56,905 bases of DNA from Promethearchaeota archaeon (GTDB lineage Archaea; Asgardarchaeota; Lokiarchaeia; Sigyniarchaeales; SOKP01). Where the stretch lies: NCBI GenBank assembly GCA_019058365.1, contig JAHPZE010000028.1, forward strand, positions 1-56,905, in the 5' to 3' direction. Both the position numbers and the translations under genes were made by a program. Positions 1 to 8,614 of this stretch are shown here, piece by piece (the stretch's first letter is position 1; each line of letters starts with the position of its first letter). The notes below the pieces were generated by a model that searched no databases, was not told where the DNA came from, and was given only the letters and a program-made list of their open reading frames with translations.

Positions 1-159
1 TGGATACAATTTAATACCAAGTGGTCTTCAAATCACTGAATTTTGTAGCTAATCATTTATTTTTGTTTAAATACCTTGGTTTAAAACAGTAATTTAAATA
101 AAAACTAACATAAAAGTTTCATTACATATAGTAGATTTGAATTTTAGTTAAGACTTGAT

Positions 160-657
160 TCAGGATTCAATTTTTTTAAGAAACATTGTAATTACTTCAC
201 TTGAAAGATAAAATTTGTTTTTAATCAAAATATCAAGGTTATCTAACAATTCTCCTTTAGATTTAAGACCTCTTTTTTTGGATAACAGTAAAATTCCCAA
301 AGTTCCTAAAGTTTGAATTTTGAAAGCTTTAGCGATTAAACTACCTTTTTTTTCATCTATTAATAAAAAAGGATTCTCAATTTCTAAGCATAAGTTAACC
401 GCTTCTTTTTCTCCTTTCCCGAGATTTAAATCAGTTATTTTAAATTTTTTTAGTTTTTGTACTATAATCCAACCATCCTTTATAGATTCTTTTAAAACAT
501 TTATTTGATCTTCCTGTTTATTAGATTCTACTAACTCATTGTATACAGCTTCTGGAATAATTATTTTTTTAAAGAGTATTTCAAGTAGACTTAACTCTTT
601 CTTTTTAATAAATGCGATCAATGGAGAGCTATTAGAAATAAAACTTGAGTCTTTCAT
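160..657 (-). CDS. DUF3368 PIN-like toxin of a toxin-antitoxin pair
   Basis: The 165-residue product begins with an SNSSPLIAF motif, the usual N-terminal signature of DUF3368 proteins. These are PIN-domain relatives of VapC and are presumed to be RNases. Further acidic residues follow in the middle (ELVESN, GKGEKEAV) and at LLIDEKKG, where PIN domains carry their metal ligands. The start ATG shares one base with the TAA of the upstream UPF0175 gene (TAATG), so the two are translated as a pair. This gene order is the standard UPF0175/DUF3368 module of archaea. Family assignment is by motif and neighbour; activity is inferred. Confidence 0.8.
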   Translation of the reverse strand: MKDSSFISNSSPLIAFIKKKELSLLEILFKKIIIPEAVYNELVESNKQEDQINVLKESIKDGWIIVQKLKKFKITDLNLGKGEKEAVNLCLEIENPFLLIDEKKGSLIAKAFKIQTLGTLGILLLSKKRGLKSKGELLDNLDILIKNKFYLSSEVITMFLKKIES

Positions 658-971
658 TATTCATCTAATAATTTATCAACCGTTTTTACATCATTAATGA
701 AATCATCAGTATCGTAATTTAGAGGTATTTTCTTTTCTGCTAATTTATCTAAAAATTCCCAAATGTTTAATGAACTTATTTCAGCGGCTCTTCCTATTGA
801 CACCTCTCCATCTTGATATAGCTTTAAAGCGAACTCTTCTTTCCATTGAATAATCCCTTTATCCAATAATCTTCTTATTACGCTAGATTTATCTAGTTTC
901 TCAATCTCTGCGATTTCTTCTATCTTTTTAGCCATATCATCCGGCAATCGAGAAGTTAAAGTCTTTCCCAT
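657..971 (-). CDS. UPF0175 family antitoxin
   Basis: The 104-residue protein has an N-terminal ribbon-helix-helix-like segment (residues about 5-40, with RLPDDMAKKIEEIAE followed by DKSSVIRRLL). A UPF0175 core follows, with ALKLYQDGEVSIGRAAEIS and a helix-turn-helix-like stretch ending in IPLNYDTDDF. UPF0175 proteins are DNA-binding antitoxins that pair with DUF3368/PIN toxins, and such a toxin follows directly. The 168 bases upstream to the next gene hold only AT-rich DNA, where an autoregulated promoter would lie. Confidence in the family is good; the specificity cannot be read from sequence. Confidence 0.8.
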   Translation of the reverse strand: MGKTLTSRLPDDMAKKIEEIAEIEKLDKSSVIRRLLDKGIIQWKEEFALKLYQDGEVSIGRAAEISSLNIWEFLDKLAEKKIPLNYDTDDFINDVKTVDKLLDE

Positions 972-1139
972 TTAAATTCGCCGTGTTAAAATTATTATAT
1001 TAAATACAATAAAATAAATACAATTCAGATATTTAATTTTTATCTTTTCCTCTTGATAATTCCAAGAAATTCTTTATCCCAAAAAAGGTGTATTTCTTAT
1101 TAGAAAATTGCAAGAAATTTTAAGAGAGAGATATACTTA

Positions 1140-1661
1140 TTATTTTTTTTCAATAACAGGAGCATATATATCTACTAACATTTTATCTATCTCATTTTCA
1201 GGATAATTAAGGAGGTGTTCTAGTCCTATTATACCATGTTCAATTATTTCTTCATTATAATAGTTAATCAATCCTTTCCACTTTGGATGGAAATCATATT
1301 TATCATTAGTGCTTATCCAATCAAACAAGATTTTCCAGCCATAGCCAATATTCATAACACTTTTTATAGAAACCACTGCATATAATCCTGTCTCAACCTT
1401 CTTGATTCTTTGGTTTCCCTGGATTTTATATTCTTCCGGGATGGTTATCCATACTTCATAACCATAAGGTTTTTCTTTGGTTGCATATTGTTCTCCTCTC
1501 TTGTCAACTTGTGGAACGGGATTATCAAATCCAAATACCTGATGCGCAGTTGGATCAATAGAGATATTACTTTTTGTTAACCATTCTTCTACTTTTTGTA
1601 AGGTTTTAATTTCTGGATCCCCAATAAACTCTCCCCATGAATGGAAAGAAATTACTTTCAT
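1140..1661 (-). CDS. GyrI-like/AraC effector-binding domain protein
   Basis: This 173-residue single-domain protein shows the GyrI-like small-molecule-binding fold pattern. GFDNPVP is followed by YGYEVWITIPEE, then VETGLYAVVSIK and a C-terminal stretch with WKGLINYYNE and a LEHLLNYP segment. Such stand-alone domains bind small or drug-like ligands, or hydrolyse them in some branches, and lack a DNA-binding region. None is visible here. It is divergently arranged with a GNAT acetyltransferase about 145 bp away, so the two may share a control region. The ligand is unknown. Confidence 0.7.
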   Translation of the reverse strand: MKVISFHSWGEFIGDPEIKTLQKVEEWLTKSNISIDPTAHQVFGFDNPVPQVDKRGEQYATKEKPYGYEVWITIPEEYKIQGNQRIKKVETGLYAVVSIKSVMNIGYGWKILFDWISTNDKYDFHPKWKGLINYYNEEIIEHGIIGLEHLLNYPENEIDKMLVDIYAPVIEKK

Positions 1662-1806
1662 ATGAGGTAATTTGACTATTTTAACAAAAATAATATTTCA
1701 CCTTAAGGATTCTAAGAATAATATAAATATAATGTTTGACTTAAAATTCTTTAGAATATATATTGTATCAATTTTTAAATTTCTACTTATCATATTAATA
1801 TTGTCA

Positions 1807-2361
1807 ATGTCTATAAACTTTAGGATAGCTAACATATTAGATTTAAAGGGAATTGTAAAAGTTAAGATTGATACATGGAAAACTACATATCGAGGCATCA
1901 TTTCTGAAGAATACCTTCAAAGTTTGTCTTATGAAAATAAAGAGGAAAATTGGAGGCAAAAATTAGAAAATCCAGCCCATGGAACAATCATTTACGTTGC
2001 CGAGACAGTTCAAAGAGAGATAGTAGGATTTGCTTTAGTAACTCTAGAAAAATGTAACCCTATAGTAGCATTACTCCAAGCGGAGAAATATAAAGGGGAA
2101 TTATGTGCAATTTATGTTCTGGAGGATTTCCAGCACAAGAAAATTGGAACTGAATTAGTAAGATTAGTTATCAATTACTTTAAAGTGAATAAGGTTAATA
2201 GCATGATTACATGGGTATTAAAAGAGAATCCTTCACGTAGATTCTATGAAAAATTAGGAGGAAAATTTCTTGGAGAGCAATCAATTGAAATTGGAGGAAT
2301 GAGACATATTGAAGTTGCATATGGATGGGAGAATATTGAATATATACTTTTACATTTTTGA
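1807..2361 (+). CDS. GNAT family N-acetyltransferase
   Basis: The protein carries the GNAT acetyl-CoA site: a beta-4 strand (CAIYVLEDF) followed by QHKKIGTEL, which fits the Q/R-x-x-G-x-G/A pyrophosphate-binding loop. The C-terminal motif B region has WVLKENPSRRFYEKLGGKF, typical of small-molecule acetyltransferases. I start at the ATG at 1807 (184 residues) because the family begins with this kind of strand-helix (FRIANILDLKGIVKV). The frame stays open back to 1672, but that extension is a low-complexity hydrophobic stretch overlapping the promoter zone. The substrate is not predictable. Confidence 0.75.
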   Translation: MSINFRIANILDLKGIVKVKIDTWKTTYRGIISEEYLQSLSYENKEENWRQKLENPAHGTIIYVAETVQREIVGFALVTLEKCNPIVALLQAEKYKGELCAIYVLEDFQHKKIGTELVRLVINYFKVNKVNSMITWVLKENPSRRFYEKLGGKFLGEQSIEIGGMRHIEVAYGWENIEYILLHF

Positions 2362-2480
2362 TAAATATAGAAAACATTAATCAACAACTATAAAGAGTGA
2401 AAATTTATATTAGATTTAAGGATATTATGGTTAATATCACACTTAATTTAAAAAATAAAATTAAAACGGGTTAAAGAGTT

Positions 2481-3452
2481 ATGGAAATTCAATATGGCAA
2501 AATGGTTTTGCATGGGATTCTTGCTGCTGTATTTTACTTGGTTGTTCCTTTTGTTTTGTTTTATTTTCTTGAACTTTATGGCATAATGACTTTCTCCGAA
2601 AGTTTTCGTATATCAATTATTATTTTTGGAATTATCGGTATCGTTATTTCTATTTTAAGACATGCTTTTCCAGAAGATACCTCAGCGAATCGGCTTGTTA
2701 GATTTGGAGCAACTGTTTATTCTGGAATCTTTCTTTTCTATATATTTGGAGGTTTTGATCCTGGAAGGAGTTTAGGAACATACTATATTAATACACCTTT
2801 AATTCAAGTTTTTTTAGGCTTAAAAATTATAGCTTGGCTATTTTTAGGGTCTCTTATAATTAAAGGTTTACAGTACCTTATAGAGGCAATTGAATTACGT
2901 AAAAAGAAGGAATATCGAGTTAAGGTTAAAAAGGAATTCAAATTGAGCAAATTTTTCAAAGTACTAGGGATACTCGCAAGTCTCACAATTGCAGGGTATT
3001 TTGGAAGCATTATATTTAGTGGATTAAATCTCAGAGTAAATCTTCATGATACATTCCCCCCTCCTGCTTATGATGACGGAGGAACTCCATTAAATTTTAC
3101 TGATGATTCCTTAAATATTACAATTGGTTTTGATGTAGGGAATATGGGATTATATGCAATTAATAATGTATTTTTGAATGCTGAAATTCATACTGTAACA
3201 ACTGATAACGCTGTTGATCTTCCTTGGTATACGAAAATAGGCAGTTCCCCGATTCCTTATCAAAACACCTTTCATTCATTCACACAAACTTTTGATCAAA
3301 ATATAACCATAAGTATTGATACTGCTTATATAGAAGGATTATTAACTACCAATGGTGATTTATTGTTTAAAATCAGCTTTTCTACATTGTATGCTCTAAT
3401 TTTTGTTAATTTAACAATCTCACTTCCAGTACCGTGGACACATCCTCCTTAA
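2481..3452 (+). CDS. Membrane protein with extracytoplasmic C-terminal domain
   Basis: I do not recognise the family. The 323-residue protein has four hydrophobic segments in its first half (about residues 9-33, 44-60, 75-92 and 110-130). A basic loop (KKKEYRVKVKKEFK) and a fifth segment (about 158-178) follow. The last roughly 145 residues form a beta-rich domain with several NxT/S sites (LNFTDDSLNITIG) and look extracellular. That part resembles LEA/DUF-type beta-sandwich domains of archaeal surface proteins, but this is only an impression. It is monocistronic, and a run of ten T residues lies 36 bp after its stop. Confidence 0.6.
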   Translation: MEIQYGKMVLHGILAAVFYLVVPFVLFYFLELYGIMTFSESFRISIIIFGIIGIVISILRHAFPEDTSANRLVRFGATVYSGIFLFYIFGGFDPGRSLGTYYINTPLIQVFLGLKIIAWLFLGSLIIKGLQYLIEAIELRKKKEYRVKVKKEFKLSKFFKVLGILASLTIAGYFGSIIFSGLNLRVNLHDTFPPPAYDDGGTPLNFTDDSLNITIGFDVGNMGLYAINNVFLNAEIHTVTTDNAVDLPWYTKIGSSPIPYQNTFHSFTQTFDQNITISIDTAYIEGLLTTNGDLLFKISFSTLYALIFVNLTISLPVPWTHPP

Positions 3453-3487
3453 ACTTGTTATTTATATTCAAACTTTTCTTTCATCAA

Positions 3488-3513
3488 TTTTTTTTTTCAT
3501 TTTTCCTTTTATT
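3488..3513 (+). terminator. Poly-T terminator-like tract
   Basis: A run of ten T at 3488-3497 is followed by further T-rich blocks just after the membrane protein gene ending at 3452. Archaeal RNA polymerase ends transcription at such non-template T tracts without needing a hairpin. No convincing hairpin is seen. Confidence 0.45.
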
Positions 3514-3594
3514 TATCCATAATTATTTATGATTGTAACAGAACTATTTTTTTATACTAAATTTCTAATAAGTAAACATATTCTTTAATCTCAT

Positions 3595-4410
3595 ATGAAA
3601 AATGATAGATCTATTAAAGAATATGCAAAATTACAATATAACTCTCACGAAAACTTGACTAACCGGATGAACTTATGGTCATATGGATCAAATCCCGAAT
3701 CCTTACCGAAGTGGATTTTCTCAAAAATTCAACTTCAAGAAAATGAAAGAATATTGGAATTAGGATGCGGAACAGGTCATTTATGGCTTGAAAATTATAG
3801 AAATGTTCCTTCGACTTGTTCAATTGTTTTATCAGATTTTTCTCAAAAAATGTTGACTAAAGCTGAGGAAAATTTAAGTTCACTCAATCTCCCAATAAGT
3901 TTTAAAATTATAGATGCAGAGAAAATTCCTTATGGAAATCAGAAATTTGATGTTGTTATAGGATGTCATATGTTATATCACATTCCAAACATCGAGAAGG
4001 CTCTTATAGAAATAAGTCGTGTGTTGAAACCAAGTGGCAGATTTATTTCCTCAACAATTAGTCAACATCATATCAGAGAATTAAAAGATTTTCTTTCTGA
4101 GTTTGGATTATATTCAGAAGAGAAGTTAAACTTATTTAGTGAATTCAGAAATGAAACGGGGAGAGACGTCCTAAAACCTTATTTCACAGAAATTAGCTTC
4201 GAAGAATACATAAATCACGTGAATATTACTACTCTTGCTCCATTGATAAAATACATTGAGAGCATGTATCCTAAAAAGAAATATCCTAACTTTCAAGAAG
4301 TAAAACCTCAACTCGAGAATGCAATCACAAATATACTTGAGAAAAATTATAAATTCGAAATTACAGGGATAGTTGGTTTGTTTAAAGCAAAAAAACTTAT
4401 AAATTCATAA
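3595..4410 (+). CDS. Class I SAM-dependent methyltransferase
   Basis: Motif I ILELGCGTGHLW is followed by an acidic end of beta-2 (VLSDFSQKML), the beta-3 motif IIDAEKIPYGNQKFDVVIG and the post-motif helix ISRVLKPSGRF. Together these give a complete Rossmann-type methyltransferase core over roughly residues 45-165. The C-terminal 100 residues are helical and would form the substrate cap. At 271 residues it is typical of UbiE/Methyltransf_11 enzymes. It lies convergent to another, unrelated-looking methyltransferase, with stops only 8 bp apart. The substrate is unknown. Confidence 0.8.
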   Translation: MKNDRSIKEYAKLQYNSHENLTNRMNLWSYGSNPESLPKWIFSKIQLQENERILELGCGTGHLWLENYRNVPSTCSIVLSDFSQKMLTKAEENLSSLNLPISFKIIDAEKIPYGNQKFDVVIGCHMLYHIPNIEKALIEISRVLKPSGRFISSTISQHHIRELKDFLSEFGLYSEEKLNLFSEFRNETGRDVLKPYFTEISFEEYINHVNITTLAPLIKYIESMYPKKKYPNFQEVKPQLENAITNILEKNYKFEITGIVGLFKAKKLINS

Positions 4411-4418
4411 AGGAAATT

Positions 4419-5231
4419 TTAAATTTTCTTTTGAGCTCTTATTGAAAACATCATTGGAACAGTGAATTTGAAATTTGTGAACTCCCAATATCCATCCTTT
4501 CTTTCTTTCATATCTGGGTGTATACTGAAAAATGTATATGGAAACTCGTGAAGAAATTCAATCTCTAAATCTGCGTTTATTAAAGAATTTATTATGTCAC
4601 TCATTGGATGGTCCCATTGATAGGAAGCTTGATTTTTTAGATCTGCCATGGGATCAGCATAAGCACCACCTTCGTCGAAATACACTGGTTCTCCCTCAAA
4701 AAAATAATTAAAACCTACTTTAAAAGGCTCTTGTTTTTCATCAATTATAAAACCAAAAGGATGACCATCGATAATGTAGAAAATTCCACCAGGTTTTAAA
4801 TGATAACTAATAAGTTTAGCCCATTCAACTATATCAGGCAACCAACAAATAGTACCATATGAAGTAAATACAATATCAAATTTTTCATCTAAAACATTCT
4901 GAATATCGTAAATATTCGATTCGATGAAATTTCCGGGAATTTTTAGCTTATAACTTAATTCTCTTGCAAAAGAAATTGCTTTATCTGAAAAGTCTACACC
5001 AGTAACTCTAGCTCCTAATCTTGCCCATGAAAGGGTATCCATTCCGAAATGACATTGTAGATGCAATAAAGATTTACCCTTTACATCTCCTAATTCCTCA
5101 AGTTCTATTGGTAATAGGGATGTTTGACCAGAAATAAAGCCTTCTAAATCATACATTTGTGATTTAGCATTTATATCTACAAGCTCATTCCATCTTTTTA
5201 AATTTATATCAAAAAATTTATCATTATTCAA
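4419..5231 (-). CDS. Class I SAM-dependent methyltransferase
   Basis: The motif I region reads LLHLQCHFGMDTLSWARLGA, a variant typical of a distinct bacterial and archaeal methyltransferase group in which the usual GxGxG is replaced by HLQCHFGxD. It is followed by VTGVDFSDKAI (SAM ribose contact) and FDIVFTSYGTICWLPD. The C-terminal half is aromatic-rich (FNYFFEGEPVYFDEGGAY) and likely forms the substrate pocket. At 270 residues it is full length. The substrate is not predictable. Confidence 0.8.
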   Translation of the reverse strand: MNNDKFFDINLKRWNELVDINAKSQMYDLEGFISGQTSLLPIELEELGDVKGKSLLHLQCHFGMDTLSWARLGARVTGVDFSDKAISFARELSYKLKIPGNFIESNIYDIQNVLDEKFDIVFTSYGTICWLPDIVEWAKLISYHLKPGGIFYIIDGHPFGFIIDEKQEPFKVGFNYFFEGEPVYFDEGGAYADPMADLKNQASYQWDHPMSDIINSLINADLEIEFLHEFPYTFFSIHPDMKERKDGYWEFTNFKFTVPMMFSIRAQKKI

Positions 5232-5289
5232 AATAATAACCTAAAAATTTAATTCTTAATGTAATAAGTTCATTTAAAAGAAACTGAGA

Positions 5290-5724
5290 TTACTTGAATT
5301 TAAACATGATTTTATAAAGTTCTTCCTTATTCTTCACATCTCCGATTACAACACAATTGTCTATAGTAATATTTGTACAATTTAACGTGGTATTTTTTCC
5401 AATAATACAGTTATCTAACTTAATATTTTCTCCAATTTTAGCATTATCAAAAATAATAGTATTTGAAATTTCTACGTAGTCTTTTATCTCACAATTTTTA
5501 CCAATATAGACTTTTGGTCCTAAAAGTGCATCATCGCCAATTTTAACATTCTCTTCAAGATAAACGGGTTCTATAAATGTAGGATAATCCCCTAAAAAGT
5601 TATCAATTTTACTCCGTTTTAAATAATTTTTGAAGAAACCATTCAACAATTCTTTAATTTGAGATTGAGAGTGTAATTCCAAATTATTAATGAGTTTCTC
5701 AATTTCTTTCAATTTTCCTTTCAT
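5290..5724 (-). CDS. Left-handed beta-helix (hexapeptide repeat) protein
   Basis: The 144-residue protein has an N-terminal helical part (about residues 1-45) and then hexapeptide-type coils (VYLEENVKIGDDALLG, VYIGKNCEIKDYVEIS, TIIFDNAKIGENIKL, CIIGKNTTLNCT). These coils are like the C-terminal beta-helix of sugar-1-phosphate nucleotidyltransferases. No nucleotidyltransferase or acyltransferase active site is visible, so it may be a regulatory or scaffold subunit. It begins 19 bp after the HypB-like gene on the same strand and is probably co-transcribed with it. Confidence 0.65.
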   Translation of the reverse strand: MKGKLKEIEKLINNLELHSQSQIKELLNGFFKNYLKRSKIDNFLGDYPTFIEPVYLEENVKIGDDALLGPKVYIGKNCEIKDYVEISNTIIFDNAKIGENIKLDNCIIGKNTTLNCTNITIDNCVVIGDVKNKEELYKIMFKFK

Positions 5725-5743
5725 TTTTTTCCACCTAAAAAAG

Positions 5744-6460
5744 CTATAGCTCTAAAGCTTCTATTAACTTATCAATATTTTTTCCTTCTTTAGCACTTGT
5801 CAAAATCACGTTTATATTAGGGTTAAAATTTTTTGCATCTTTTATCATTTTTTCAATATCTGTCCCTAATCGTTCTAAAAGATCAATTTTATTAATAACG
5901 GCAACTTCAGACATTTTAAAGAGCATTGGATGTTTTTCTATTACCCATTCACCTTCTGTAATCGATACGACAGTAATTCTTTTATCAGTCCCTAGTCTAA
6001 AATCGGAAGGACATATTAGATTGCCAACATTTTCAACAAAAATTAAGTCATAATCATTTAAATCTTTATTTTTAATAACCTGGTAAATGTGATAAGCGTT
6101 TAGAGCACATTCTCGCCCTGTATTTATTTGAATTGTCTCTACATTATGCTTCTCAATTCTGTCCGCATCAACTCTAGTAGTAATATCACCACATATCACT
6201 AAGATCCGATATTTTTTTGATAATTTTTCAGCAATTTTTTCTAAAAGTGCAGTCTTTCCTGATCCTATTGCTCCAACAATATCTATAGATTTAATGCCTT
6301 TTTTATTAAGCTCAACATTTATCTGTTCTGCTAAAAGATCATTATCCTTTTCAACTTCTTTCTTTGTTTCTATTACAAAATCTCTTATATCTTCCCTTGC
6401 TAAATTGATACTTTCTAGTTCTTTAATCCGCTGAATCTCTTGCTTTCTTTTTTCTGACAT
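5744..6460 (-). CDS. hypB: HypB-like Ni/metal-insertion GTPase
   Basis: The 238-residue protein has a SIMIBI-class GTPase core. The P-loop is GAIGSGKT (63-70), the switch region CGDITTRVDADRI (90-102), the metal-site strand NVGNLICPSDF with C150, and the guanine motif NKID (190-193). HypB inserts nickel into [NiFe] hydrogenase with HypA. Its usual metal site uses a Cys-His pair plus a distal Cys. Here C118 and C150 are present, but the His after the first Cys is Ala (GRECALNA). No hydrogenase or hypA lies in the window. The N-terminal 40 residues are a charged helix without a His-rich stretch. Confidence 0.8.
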   Translation of the reverse strand: MSEKRKQEIQRIKELESINLAREDIRDFVIETKKEVEKDNDLLAEQINVELNKKGIKSIDIVGAIGSGKTALLEKIAEKLSKKYRILVICGDITTRVDADRIEKHNVETIQINTGRECALNAYHIYQVIKNKDLNDYDLIFVENVGNLICPSDFRLGTDKRITVVSITEGEWVIEKHPMLFKMSEVAVINKIDLLERLGTDIEKMIKDAKNFNPNINVILTSAKEGKNIDKLIEALEL

Positions 6461-6530
6461 CTATAATATTAAATAAAAATTAGGATTATATTACTTCTTT
6501 AAATTAAAAATCAAAAAAAAAATATTTGGT

Positions 6531-7364
6531 TTAATAATTGTAAAATCCATTTCCAGTTTTAACCCCTAAATCCCCTTTATCGACCATTTCTTTAAGAGCG
6601 TCTGGAGGTTTATCATCGACTAGACCACTATTCTTGAAATAAGACATTTCTATATCGTAAATTACATCCAATCCAATTCGGTCCATAAACTGGAAAGGGC
6701 CATATTGATTTTTGATAAAATATTGACAAAAGATATTCCAAGCCTTATCCACTGTTTCAATATCAGCATACCCTCCCGCCCAAATCTTTAGACAATCCTT
6801 TTTAATTGCTCTCCATATTCTATTAAATACAAAACCATAACACTCTTTTTTAACTTCAAGAGCAGTAATATCAATGCTCTCCGCCCAATTCTTTACTTTT
6901 TGAAATGTTTCTTCGCTAGTTTGAGTCCCTCGCATAATATCTGCCATTGGCATTGTGAATAGATTGTAAAAGTGAAGATTCATTACTTTATCTTTCCGTT
7001 CAACAACATCTTCAAGTTTCGAAATTGGAATGGAAGAACTATTAGTAGTAATAATAGCATTTGGAGGAGCTGATTTATCTATTTCTGAAAATATTTTTCT
7101 TTTTAATTCAAGTTTCTCTGGTATTGCTTCAATAATTAGATCTGTATTTTTTACTGCTTCAGAAATACTAAAAAAAGATTTAATATCAATTTCGATTTTT
7201 TTATCATCAGTTTTCTTTTTTACTTTATTAATAAAATCATCTAAATCTTCAGGTTTTATTTCAAAAATATTTATATTATATCCATATAAAGCAGATTTTT
7301 CAATGATCTGTCGACCCATAAAACCTGCTCCAATTACGGAAATAGTAGTAATTTTATCACCCAT
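6531..7364 (-). CDS. 3-hydroxyacyl-CoA dehydrogenase
   Basis: The NAD-binding Rossmann motif VIGAGFMGRQI lies at the N-terminus. It is followed by NTDLIIEAIPEKLELKRKIF and the catalytic region ITTNSSSIPISKL with VMNLHFYNLFTMP. The second HCDH domain ends in DKGDLGVKTGNGFYNY, the family's usual C-terminal signature. At 277 residues it matches 3-hydroxybutyryl-CoA dehydrogenases, which interconvert 3-hydroxyacyl-CoA and 3-oxoacyl-CoA. The loop after the catalytic His has YNLFTMP rather than the common NPxxxMxL pattern, so the substrate may not be a standard short-chain acyl-CoA. Confidence 0.8.
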   Translation of the reverse strand: MGDKITTISVIGAGFMGRQIIEKSALYGYNINIFEIKPEDLDDFINKVKKKTDDKKIEIDIKSFFSISEAVKNTDLIIEAIPEKLELKRKIFSEIDKSAPPNAIITTNSSSIPISKLEDVVERKDKVMNLHFYNLFTMPMADIMRGTQTSEETFQKVKNWAESIDITALEVKKECYGFVFNRIWRAIKKDCLKIWAGGYADIETVDKAWNIFCQYFIKNQYGPFQFMDRIGLDVIYDIEMSYFKNSGLVDDKPPDALKEMVDKGDLGVKTGNGFYNY

Positions 7365-7453
7365 ACACTCACCTTAAATTCAACTTTTAATTATTCATAA
7401 TTTTAAAATTATGTTAGTAATAATTTTGTTCTTAAATTTAATAATTTTTTTAA

Positions 7454-8437
7454 TCAAACTCTGCTATTAATGATAATATTTTTGAGTGAATCTAAAAGCA
7501 AATCATTTTCTTTTTTACTGCCTATAGTAGTTCTGAAATATTTTGATCCTAATTGATTTGATGCATCATGTACTAATACTCCTCGTTCTGCTAACCTTTC
7601 TGATATGTTATGTAATTCTGTTTTCATTAATAAAAAATTAGTATGACTAGGATAAACAATTATTCCCAAATCTAATGCAAATTTCGTTATTCTTCTTTTT
7701 TCAGTCTCAACTTCATTAATATAATCATCCATATAATCCTTATGCTCTAAAGCTTTTATTCCAGCGATCACACTTGGATATGGCAACATAATCTCTAATC
7801 CTTGGAATTTTTTACGGATTAAATCTCCAGCAATAAGATATCCAATCCCAGATCCAGCTAATCCAAAAGATTTACTTAACGTTCTTAAAACAGCTAGATT
7901 CGGATAATTATTTATTAATCCAACATAACTAACATTAGAGAATTCATAATAAGCCTCATCAAGTAATAAGATTATATTTTCATGTTCTAAAATGGTTTCA
8001 ATGTCTTTTTGAGTTAAAATTAAACTTCCCGTTGGGTTATTTGGATTATCAAATACAATTAAAGAAGGAGTTTGCAATTCATCAACTAAAGATTCTATAA
8101 GGATCTGGTAATTTGGCTCATTTAATTTAATTTTCAATACCGCAGAGTCAGTATTTTGAGCTGCATTATTTATCACAATAAAAGTTGGATCTGCAATTAT
8201 TATTTGTCTATTATTTGAAAAAAGAAAGATAAATTCCTTAATTAAGAGATCTGAACCTGAACTTAAAATTATTGATTCATGAGGAACTTTTGCATAATGT
8301 GATAAATGTTCCACTAATAGATCTACCTCTTTTTGAGGAGTATACCGATTAATCTGATCAATACTCTCTTTTACTGAATTAATTAAATCTTTTGGAGGTG
8401 CTTTATACATTTCATTCATATTCAATCTTATATTCAT
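7454..8437 (-). CDS. HisC-like PLP aminotransferase
   Basis: This 327-residue fold-type I enzyme has SSGSDLLIKEF (cofactor phosphate cup), NPNNPTG (131-137), DEAYYEF (160-166) and the PLP lysine K189 in TLSKSFGLAGSGIGY. These match histidinol-phosphate aminotransferase and the closely related threonine-phosphate decarboxylase CobD. No histidine or cobalamin genes are nearby, so the exact substrate stays open. It is slightly shorter than typical HisC (about 350). It faces the alcohol dehydrogenase gene divergently over a 177-bp promoter region. Confidence 0.75.
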   Translation of the reverse strand: MNIRLNMNEMYKAPPKDLINSVKESIDQINRYTPQKEVDLLVEHLSHYAKVPHESIILSSGSDLLIKEFIFLFSNNRQIIIADPTFIVINNAAQNTDSAVLKIKLNEPNYQILIESLVDELQTPSLIVFDNPNNPTGSLILTQKDIETILEHENIILLLDEAYYEFSNVSYVGLINNYPNLAVLRTLSKSFGLAGSGIGYLIAGDLIRKKFQGLEIMLPYPSVIAGIKALEHKDYMDDYINEVETEKRRITKFALDLGIIVYPSHTNFLLMKTELHNISERLAERGVLVHDASNQLGSKYFRTTIGSKKENDLLLDSLKNIIINSRV

Positions 8438-8614
8438 AATTTTAAAACCTAAGGATTGTAGATTAAGTTATAAAGATATGGTTTTCTATTAATCATTTTC
8501 TAACTTAAGATAATATCGAAAAATGATATTAAAAAGGTTTTTTTATTGAATCAGCCTTTAATATTTATTAATATAACAAGTAATTAAATAAGATTATAAA
8601 GGGGAAATATTAAA

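Noticed and set aside
15..55. tRNA-like TTCAAAT and short stem at the window start
   Set aside because: The stem pairs badly, the loop size is wrong and no acceptor or D arm can be drawn, so this is not a tRNA.
1672..1806. N-terminal extension of the GNAT gene with a hydrophobic segment
   Set aside because: The extension is low complexity and lies in the likely promoter region. The enzyme fold starts at the ATG at 1807.
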